Source of the DNA: Brevundimonas sp.
GTDB lineage: Bacteria; Pseudomonadota; Alphaproteobacteria; Caulobacterales; Caulobacteraceae
Assembly: GCF_031082345.1 (NCBI RefSeq)
Contig: NZ_JAVHLH010000199.1
Coordinates: forward strand, 1 to 5,289
Direction: 5' to 3'
Length of the DNA stretch: 5,289 bases
How positions within the stretch are numbered: the stretch's first letter is position 1; every line of letters starts with the position of its first letter. Made by a program: the position numbers and the translations under genes. Shown one piece after another: positions 1 through 5,289 of the stretch. Under the pieces are notes generated by a model. The model did no database searches and had not been told where the DNA came from. It saw only the letters and a list, made by a program, of their open reading frames with translations.

Positions 1-107
1 GCCGCCGGCGCGGGTGCGGCCGCCGAAGCCGTTCCGGCGATGGCCGCGCCGGCGCCGGCCAGGAGGGCGCTGGAGGGCAGGGTCGAGAGAAAGGTGCGAC
101 GGCGCAT
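1..107 (-). CDS. N-terminus of a Tat-exported protein (truncated by window edge)
   Basis: Translating the minus strand from the ATG at 107-105 gives 35 residues with no stop before the window edge. They look like a twin-arginine (Tat) signal peptide. Residues 1-4 are Met-Arg-Arg-Arg, followed by Thr-Phe-Leu-Ser, which fits the RRxFL core of the Tat motif. A moderately hydrophobic Ala/Gly/Leu stretch covers about residues 14-26, and an Ala-Ser-Ala at 27-29 is a plausible signal peptidase I site, followed by an Ala/Pro-rich linker. A GGAG Shine-Dalgarno lies 6 nt upstream of the ATG, which supports this start. The mature protein is outside the window, so its function is unknown. Its place 58 nt after phoB makes a phosphate-related exported enzyme, such as a Tat-dependent phosphatase of PhoD or PhoX type, a reasonable guess and no more. 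Many other Tat substrates would fit equally well. Confidence 0.75.
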   Translation of the reverse strand, partial: MRRRTFLSTLPSSALLAGAGAAIAGTASAAAPAPA

Positions 108-113
108 GGCAGG

Positions 114-118
114 CTCCA
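114..118 (-). promoter_or_regulatory. Ribosome binding site of the Tat-signal gene
   Basis: The minus strand reads TGGAG here, with its GGAG ending 6 nt before the ATG at 107-105. The spacing is normal, and the site supports both the existence and the start of the short truncated reading frame downstream. Confidence 0.6.
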
Positions 119-132
119 GGGAACAGGCCCCG

Positions 133-160
133 AGCCTATCCCGTCCTGCGCGACTGTGAA
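133..160 (-). promoter_or_regulatory. Weak candidate sigma-70-like promoter for the Tat-signal gene
   Basis: On the minus strand TTCACA (160-155) matches the -35 consensus TTGACA at five of six positions. It is followed after 16 nt by TAGGCT (138-133), which matches the -10 consensus TATAAT at only three of six positions (T, A and final T). Transcription would start near 126, leaving a leader of roughly 20 nt before the ATG. The -10 match is weak and could be chance, and the downstream gene could instead be read through from phoB. No Pho box pair is visible next to it. Confidence 0.25.
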
Positions 161-165
161 GCGGC

Positions 166-855
<690 letters not shown>

Positions 856-862
856 AGCGGTT

Positions 863-866
863 CTCC
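863..866 (-). promoter_or_regulatory. Ribosome binding site deciding the phoB GTG start
   Basis: The minus strand reads GGAG here, within CCGGAG, 7 nt before the GTG at 855-853 and inside the 16-nt phoU-phoB gap. It supports GTG as the true start, since no ATG nearby gives the conserved PhoB N-terminus. Confidence 0.65.
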
Positions 867-871
867 GGAAC

Positions 872-1594
872 TCAGGCGTCGGTCGGCGGTTCGGGCAGCT
901 CTTCGGCCGTGTCGGGGTTCCAGCGCGGGCGTTCGCCCGTGAACTCCTGGCCGGTGATCTCGTAGTAGATGGTCTCGGCGATGTTGGTGGCGTGGTCGCC
1001 GATGCGTTCGAGGTTCTTGGCCATGAACAGCAGGTGGGTGCAGGCCCCGATCGTGCGCGGGTCGCCCATCATGTAGGTCAGCAGTTCGCGGAACAGGCTG
1101 TTGTAGTGCTCGTCGACCTCGTCGTCGGTGTTCCAGACGGCCACCGCCCGGTCGATCTCGCCGGCGGCGTAGGCGTCCAGCACGTCGCGCAGGCGCATGG
1201 AGACCAGCTTGCCCATCCGCTCGATCGAGCGCGTCAGCGGCTGCATCGGGTCGCCCTCGGCGAGGATCAGGCCGCGCTTGGCGATGTTCTTGGCCAGGTC
1301 GCCGGTGCGTTCCAGGTCCGTGGCCAGCTTCATTGACGCCAGGGTCCGACGCAGGTCGGAAGCGACCGGCTGGCGCAGGGCGATCAGGCGGATGGCCTTC
1401 TTCTCGATCTCGCTTTGCAGGGCGTCCAGCCGGGCGTCGCGCTCGACCACGGACCGGCCGAGGGCGACGTCGCGGCGGGCGACGGAATCGATGGCGTCGG
1501 CGACCTGGGCCTCGGCCAGGCCGCCCATGCGGGCGACCTCCGCCGTCAGCTGGTCCAGTTCGTCTCCATAGGCTTTGACGGTGTGCTGGGTCAT
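872..1594 (-). CDS. phoU: Phosphate signalling protein PhoU
   Basis: PhoU is a cytoplasmic helical protein that couples the Pst transporter to the PhoR sensor and represses the Pho response when phosphate is plentiful. The product here is 240 residues, the usual family length, and consists of two repeated three-helix PhoU domains (about 15-105 and 118-210). Each carries the metal-binding signature: ERTGD at 95-99 with Asn103, and ERIGDHATNIAE at 196-207. Loss of phoU is harmful in many bacteria because uptake and signalling become unrestrained. The last 25 residues are an acidic, Pro-rich tail with no clear structure. The ATG at 1594-1592 was chosen because it gives the normal N-terminus, lies 8 nt after the pstB stop and has an AGGA ribosome site overlapping that stop. 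The same frame stays open further upstream to 2242, but that part lies inside pstB and encodes only low-complexity Arg/Pro/Gly-rich sequence. Confidence 0.97.
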   Translation of the reverse strand: MTQHTVKAYGDELDQLTAEVARMGGLAEAQVADAIDSVARRDVALGRSVVERDARLDALQSEIEKKAIRLIALRQPVASDLRRTLASMKLATDLERTGDLAKNIAKRGLILAEGDPMQPLTRSIERMGKLVSMRLRDVLDAYAAGEIDRAVAVWNTDDEVDEHYNSLFRELLTYMMGDPRTIGACTHLLFMAKNLERIGDHATNIAETIYYEITGQEFTGERPRWNPDTAEELPEPPTDA

Positions 1595-1600
1595 GGCGGG

Positions 1601-1604
1601 TCCT
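1601..1604 (-). promoter_or_regulatory. phoU ribosome binding site overlapping the pstB stop
   Basis: The minus strand reads AGGA here, 6 nt before the phoU ATG at 1594-1592. Its first two bases are the last two of the pstB TAG stop (1605-1603). Ribosomes ending pstB would therefore stop right at the phoU initiation site, which favours translational coupling of the two proteins. Confidence 0.55.
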
Positions 1605-2469
1605 AGCCGAAGCGGCCGGTGATGTAGTCGAGCGTGCGCCGCTCGCGCGGGTTGGTGAAGATGTCCTCGGTGTCGCCGGTCTCGACCAGACGACCCATGT
1701 GGAAGAAGGCCGTGCGCTGGCTGACCCGCGCCGCCTGGGCCATGGAGTGGGTGACGATGACGATGCAGTAGCGCTCGCGCAGCTCGTCGATCAGCTCCTC
1801 GATCTTGGCGGTGGCGATCGGGTCGAGGGCCGAGCAGGGCTCGTCCATCAGGATCACCTCGGGCTCGACGGCGATGGCGCGGGCGATGACGAGCCGCTGC
1901 TGCTGGCCGCCCGACAGGCCCGTGCCGGGCGAGTGCAGCCGGTCGGCGACCTCTTCCCACAGGCCGGCGCGCTTCAGCGAGGCCTCGACGACGGCGTCCA
2001 GCTCCGGCTTGCCCTCGGCGAGACCGTGGATGCGGGGGCCGTAGGCGACGTTTTCGTAGATGGTCTTGGGGAAGGGGTTGGGCTTCTGGAACACCATGCC
2101 GACGCGGGCGCGCAGCAGAACCGGATCGACCGACTTGGCGTTGACGTCCTCGCCGTCCATCTCGATGCGGCCGACGACCCGGGCGCTGGGGATGGTGTCG
2201 TTCATGCGGTTCATGGTGCGCAGGAAGGTCGACTTGCCGCACCCCGACGGACCGATCAGCGCCGTGACCGTCTTGTCCGGAATCTCCAGAGACACGTCGA
2301 ACAGCGCCTGTTTGTCGCCGTAGAAGACCGACACATCGCGGGCCGTGATCTTGGTCGGGGCGTTGGGGTCGGCGCTGTGCAGGACCGGCGGCGGGGTCAG
2401 GACCCGCTCGTCGGAGTCGGAGGATCCTCCGTTCGAGCCGTCCGGGGCGTGAAAGATCTTGAACTTCAT
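1603..2469 (-). CDS. pstB: Phosphate ABC transporter ATP-binding protein PstB
   Basis: PstB is the cytoplasmic ATPase that drives phosphate import through PstC-PstA. The 288-residue product has a full ABC core: Walker [10 protein letters not shown] (73-81), Q-loop Gln128 in VFQKPNPFP, signature LSGGQQ (185-190), Walker B VILMDE (205-210) with catalytic Glu210, D-loop SALD (213-216) and switch His241. The strings MNRMND after Walker A and FFHMGRLVE near 255-263 are typical of PstB rather than of other ABC ATPases. The first 40 or so residues are an extra, Ser/Gly/Asp/Pro-rich and probably disordered N-terminal segment before the first strand ([11 protein letters not shown]). No alternative ATG or GTG that would remove it is apparent, so the extension is likely real. 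The gene starts 4 nt after the pstA stop (TAG, 2476-2474), with only a weak GGTGG-like ribosome site, which fits coupling to pstA. Confidence 0.97.
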   Translation of the reverse strand: MKFKIFHAPDGSNGGSSDSDERVLTPPPVLHSADPNAPTKITARDVSVFYGDKQALFDVSLEIPDKTVTALIGPSGCGKSTFLRTMNRMNDTIPSARVVGRIEMDGEDVNAKSVDPVLLRARVGMVFQKPNPFPKTIYENVAYGPRIHGLAEGKPELDAVVEASLKRAGLWEEVADRLHSPGTGLSGGQQQRLVIARAIAVEPEVILMDEPCSALDPIATAKIEELIDELRERYCIVIVTHSMAQAARVSQRTAFFHMGRLVETGDTEDIFTNPRERRTLDYITGRFG

Positions 2470-2473
2470 ACGA

Positions 2474-3781
2474 CTACCACCGGCGTTCGAAATGTCGCCG
2501 CAACAGGACGGCGGCGGCGTTCATGACGATCATGAAGGCGAGGAGGACCAGGATAGCCGCGGCGGTGCGTTCGTGGAACGCGCGCTCCGAGGCGTTCTCC
2601 CAGATGTAGATCAGCGAGGGCAGGGCGCCGGTCGGCTCGGTCAGGCCGGCCGGGATGCCGGGCACGAAGCTGACCATGCCGATCAGCAGCAGGGGCGCGG
2701 TCTCGCCGAGGGCGTGGGCCATGGAGATGATGGCGCCGGTCATCACGCCCGGCATGGCCAGCGGCAGGGTGTGATGGAACACCGTCTGGGTCTTCGACGC
2801 GCCCATGGCCAGGGCCGCCTCGCGGATCGACGGCGGCACCGCCTTCAGCGACGAGCGGGTGGCGATGATGATCGTCGGCAGGGCCATCAGGGCCAGCACC
2901 AGACCCCCGACCAGCGGGCTGGCCCGCGGCAGGTGCATCCAGTTGATGAACAGGGCGAGGCCCAGCAGGCCGTAGATGATCGACGGCACGGCCGCGAGGT
3001 TGTTGATGTTGACCTCGATCAGATTGGTCAGCCGGCCCTTGGGCGCGAACTCCTCCAGATACAGCGCCGCGCCGACGCCCAGCGGCAGGGCGATCAGGGC
3101 CGTGACCAGCAGCATCAGGGCCGAGCCGACCACGGCGCCGAGCACCCCGGCCAGCTCCGGCTCGGTCGAGTCGCCCTTGGTGAACAGGGCCGCGTTGAAA
3201 TGGGCGGCGACCATGCCTTCGGCCTTCATCCGGTCCAGCCAGTCGATCTGCTGGTCGGACAGGCGGCGCTGCTCGGCAGGGGTCTCGCGCGAAATCTCGC
3301 CCTTGAAATACAGGTCGGCGTCGTCGGCCAGGGGCGCCGCGATCGGCACGGTCTGGCCGATCAGCTCCGGTTGCTCGGCGATGCGGTCGGCGGCGATGTA
3401 TTTCAGTTCGGACGAGAACAGGCCGCGCATGGCGGTGGAGGCGGCGCCCGCCTCGTCGTCCTGGAGGCCCAGCCGGGCCAGCTGCTGCTCGGCGACCAGC
3501 AGTTCGAAATTGGTCCCCTGCGGATAGGCGCGATCGATCCGGGCCGGGTCCATATAGACCGGCACCGTCACGGTGTGGGCGTAGAAGGCGGTGTGCCCCT
3601 GTTCGAAGATGCGGCCGAGGAGCAGCAGCAGGAAGCCGATCGCCAGGCCGATGGCCAGCAGGCCGTACAGCTTGAACCGGCCCTCGCGGGCATAGCGCCG
3701 CTTCAGACCGGCGCGCAGGCGGTCGGTGCGCTTCGCCCCGTCCACGCCCGGCGGGTCCTGGATGATCGCCGGGTCAGTCAT
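2474..3781 (-). CDS. pstA: Phosphate ABC transporter permease PstA (long form)
   Basis: PstA is one of the two inner-membrane permease subunits of the phosphate importer. With the ATG at 3781-3779 it is 435 residues, far longer than E. coli PstA (about 296). A charged cytoplasmic N-terminus leads to a membrane helix at about 39-57. Next comes a soluble, probably periplasmic region of about 140 residues (60-205), and then the standard permease core with helices near 212-240, 263-282, 288-308, 343-372 and 407-427. The EAA loop that docks on PstB is seen at about 320-346, with [10 protein letters not shown] at its start. From memory the N-terminal module corresponds to the DUF3333 region common in alphaproteobacterial PstA. 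The chosen start overlaps the end of pstC by 8 nt (ATGACTGA). An upstream in-frame ATG at 3823 would add 14 residues but lies deeper inside pstC and has no better ribosome site. Confidence 0.95.
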   Translation of the reverse strand: MTDPAIIQDPPGVDGAKRTDRLRAGLKRRYAREGRFKLYGLLAIGLAIGFLLLLLGRIFEQGHTAFYAHTVTVPVYMDPARIDRAYPQGTNFELLVAEQQLARLGLQDDEAGAASTAMRGLFSSELKYIAADRIAEQPELIGQTVPIAAPLADDADLYFKGEISRETPAEQRRLSDQQIDWLDRMKAEGMVAAHFNAALFTKGDSTEPELAGVLGAVVGSALMLLVTALIALPLGVGAALYLEEFAPKGRLTNLIEVNINNLAAVPSIIYGLLGLALFINWMHLPRASPLVGGLVLALMALPTIIIATRSSLKAVPPSIREAALAMGASKTQTVFHHTLPLAMPGVMTGAIISMAHALGETAPLLLIGMVSFVPGIPAGLTEPTGALPSLIYIWENASERAFHERTAAAILVLLAFMIVMNAAAVLLRRHFERRW

Positions 3782-5204
3782 ATTGCTGCCGATAGGTGTG
3801 GACGATGCGCTGGGCGATGACATTCAGCACCAGGGTCACCAGGAAGAGGGTCAGGCCGAGTCCGAACGCCGCCAGGGTCTTGGGGCTGTTGAACTCCTGG
3901 TCGCCGGTCAGCAGGGTCACGATCTGAACCGTCACCGTCGTCACCGTATCGAGCGGGTTGAGGGTCAGGTTCGCGGCCAGGCCGGCGGCCATGGTCACGA
4001 TCATGGTCTCGCCGATGGCCCGCGACATGGCCAGCAGCATGGCCCCGGCCACGCCGGGCAGGGCGGCGGGCAGCAGCACCCGCTTGACCGTCTCGGACTT
4101 GGTCGCCCCCATGGCGTACGAGCCGTCGCGCAGCGACTGGGGCACGGCGTTGATGATGTCGTCGGACAGGGAGCTGACGAAGGGGATCAGCATGATGCCC
4201 ATGACCGCCCCGGCGACCAGGGCCATCTGGTTCTGGACCAGCATCAGATACTGGCCGATTCCGTCCAGAGGCCCGCCGACCAGCAGGGCGCCGAGGCCGT
4301 TGAAGAATTCCCGGAACGCGGGCCCCACCGTCAGGGCGGCGAAGAAGCCGTAGACCACGGTCGGCACGCCCGCGAGCACCTCCAGCACCGGCTTGACCGT
4401 CGCCCGGAACACCGGCCCGGCGTACTCTGAAAGATAGATGGCCGCGAACAGGCCGACCGGCGCGGCCACGGTCATGGCGATGAGCATGATCAGGAAGGTG
4501 CCGGCGAACAGCGGCAGGGCCCCGAAGGCGCCGGTCGAGCCGACCTGGTCGGCGCGGATCGCCGTCTGCGGGCTCCACTGCGTCCCGAACAGGAACTCCG
4601 TGATCGGCACCGAGGCGAAGAAGCGCAGCGAATCGAACACCAACGAGGCGATGATCCCCACGGTGGTCAGCACCGCCACGGCCGAGCTGGCGAACAGCAG
4701 GCCGACGATCCAGCCCTCGACCCGGTTGCGCGCCCTCATGTCCGGGCGGATGCGGCTGAACACGAACAGCGCGCCCAGCAGGGCCGCCAGCGCCGCCAGC
4801 ACGACTCCGCCCAGGTCCAGCAGCCGCCCGATCCCGGCTACGCGCTCGCCCTCGACCGGCAACAGCTCCGCATAGGGCGCGGGCCAGATCTGCGTCGCCG
4901 GCTGTCCGGCCCCGACCGCGCGGGCGTCGGCGAAGAAGGCGCCCCGGCGCAGCGGCTCCAGCTCGCCCACGGCCTCCGGCGCGCCGGCCATGATCAGATT
5001 GCCCTCGATGGCCGGCGTCAGAACCGCCGCCCCGATCAGGACGACCAGGGCCGGGACCGCGGTCCAGATCAGGGCCCAGGCGCCGAACTGGCCGGGCCGC
5101 GAATGCGCCCGGACGCCCCGCTGGCGCCGATGCGCCAGCCCGCGCGCGCCGACATAGGCGGCGAGGGCGGCGACGATCAGGATCGGCAGGAAGAGCCAGG
5201 TCAT
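3774..5204 (-). CDS. pstC: Phosphate ABC transporter permease PstC (long form)
   Basis: PstC pairs with PstA to form the phosphate channel in the inner membrane. The 476-residue product is much longer than E. coli PstC (about 319). It begins with a membrane helix (about 2-19), then an Arg-rich cytoplasmic loop (21-36), a second helix (43-65), a soluble segment of about 65 residues (66-130) and a third helix (131-150) followed by an Arg-rich stretch (151-161). The standard core follows, with helices near 165-190, 228-258, 275-295, 323-345, 383-405 and 444-466. The EAA loop lies at about 359-385 and starts RDGSYAMGATKSE. ETMIVTMAAG (399-408) is typical of PstC. Positive charges fall on the predicted cytoplasmic side. 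The ATG at 5204-5202 overlaps the upstream TGA as ATGA. No other start codon occurs in this frame between it and the window edge. There is no clear Shine-Dalgarno, so translation is probably coupled to the upstream gene. Confidence 0.95.
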   Translation of the reverse strand: MTWLFLPILIVAALAAYVGARGLAHRRQRGVRAHSRPGQFGAWALIWTAVPALVVLIGAAVLTPAIEGNLIMAGAPEAVGELEPLRRGAFFADARAVGAGQPATQIWPAPYAELLPVEGERVAGIGRLLDLGGVVLAALAALLGALFVFSRIRPDMRARNRVEGWIVGLLFASSAVAVLTTVGIIASLVFDSLRFFASVPITEFLFGTQWSPQTAIRADQVGSTGAFGALPLFAGTFLIMLIAMTVAAPVGLFAAIYLSEYAGPVFRATVKPVLEVLAGVPTVVYGFFAALTVGPAFREFFNGLGALLVGGPLDGIGQYLMLVQNQMALVAGAVMGIMLIPFVSSLSDDIINAVPQSLRDGSYAMGATKSETVKRVLLPAALPGVAGAMLLAMSRAIGETMIVTMAAGLAANLTLNPLDTVTTVTVQIVTLLTGDQEFNSPKTLAAFGLGLTLFLVTLVLNVIAQRIVHTYRQQYD

Positions 5205-5289
5205 GAGGGTCCGGAACCGGAAGACTCGGAGCGGCCGGAAGGCGGCCCCGTCGTTCGCGGCGGAACCTGCCTGTGAATGGTCAGCGGAT
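5201..5289 (-). CDS. phoR: C-terminal tail of the upstream gene, probably sensor kinase PhoR (truncated)
   Basis: One minus-strand frame is open from the right edge to a TGA at 5203-5201 and encodes the last 28 residues of a protein. It starts Pro-Leu-Thr-Ile-His, which resembles the final strand of a histidine-kinase ATPase domain (commonly ending in L-P-L). It then continues as a Pro/Arg/Ser/Gly-rich, probably disordered tail ending in Ser-Gly-Ser-Gly-Pro-Ser. The TGA overlaps the pstC ATG by the classic 4-nt ATGA junction, strong evidence that a real gene ends here. No kinase motif lies inside the window. The phoR name comes from the operon order known in Caulobacter (phoR-pstC-pstA-pstB-phoU-phoB, from memory) and from PhoB being at the other end. 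That a gene ends here is fairly safe; that it is phoR is likely but unproven. Confidence 0.6.
   Translation of the reverse strand, partial: PLTIHRQVPPRTTGPPSGRSESSGSGPS

Noticed and set aside
154..159. CTGTGA, similar to a Pho box half-site (another copy at 5271-5276).
   Set aside because: Each is a lone partial half-site. PhoB sites need direct repeats of CTGTCAT-like sequence about 11 nt apart, and no second repeat is present.
108..165. Possible Rho-independent terminator after phoB.
   Set aside because: Only short stems (for example AGGC at 125-128 with GCCT at 134-137) are present, and none is followed by a T tract on the minus strand.
1595..2242. An upstream in-frame extension of phoU that would add 216 residues.
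   Set aside because: It lies wholly inside pstB in another frame and reads as Arg/Pro/Gly/His-rich noise. The normal PhoU N-terminus and a ribosome site are at 1594.
2459..3820. A 453-codon open frame on the plus strand opposite pstA.
   Set aside because: It is rich in Gly, Gln, Arg, Asp and His with no recognisable motif, and it lies opposite the well-conserved pstA. Long antisense frames are expected in DNA this GC-rich.
3782..3823. An alternative pstA start at 3823 adding 14 residues.
   Set aside because: It would overlap pstC by 50 nt with no better ribosome site. The ATG at 3781 gives the common short-overlap junction.
3778..4578. A 266-codon minus-strand frame inside pstC.
   Set aside because: It is an alternate frame of pstC, Arg/Gly/Pro-rich, with no family signature.
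5205..5289. An open frame continuous with pstC running to the right edge, suggesting a longer PstC.
   Set aside because: It contains no ATG, GTG or TTG. The sequence is not membrane-like, and the ATG at 5204 forms a clean ATGA overlap with another reading frame.

Overview
The window holds the core of a phosphate-uptake and phosphate-sensing operon, all on the minus strand: the end of a gene that is probably phoR, then pstC, pstA, pstB, phoU and phoB, then the first 35 codons of a Tat-exported protein cut by the left edge. The DNA is very GC-rich, with strong G/C bias at third codon positions. The order phoR-pstC-pstA-pstB-phoU-phoB, the lack of a linked pstS, and the long PstC and PstA forms fit an alphaproteobacterium. 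From memory the closest match is Caulobacteraceae (Caulobacter or Brevundimonas type); the genus is an inference and was not tested.

Layout in the direction of transcription (right to left): 5289-5201 C-terminal tail of the upstream gene, probably phoR; 5204-3774 pstC; 3781-2474 pstA; 2469-1603 pstB; 1594-872 phoU; 855-166 phoB; 165-108 a short intergenic region with a small hairpin and a weak promoter-like sequence; 107-1 start of a Tat-signal protein. The genes are tightly packed: a 4-nt ATGA overlap (upstream gene/pstC), an 8-nt overlap (pstC/pstA), and gaps of 4, 8 and 16 nt. This points to one transcript with translational coupling. No promoter or Pho box is visible inside the operon, so the main promoter probably lies beyond the right edge.

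Functionally, PstC and PstA form the membrane channel of the high-affinity phosphate ABC importer and PstB powers it. The periplasmic binding protein PstS must be encoded elsewhere. PhoU links transporter state to the sensor kinase PhoR, which controls phosphorylation of the response regulator PhoB. All catalytic and structural motifs examined are intact.

This is mostly a well-known system. I see no new system in the window. The points most worth a second look are the large extra N-terminal/periplasmic modules in both permeases, the unidentified Tat-exported protein directly after phoB, and the hairpin whose loop is the phoB stop codon.
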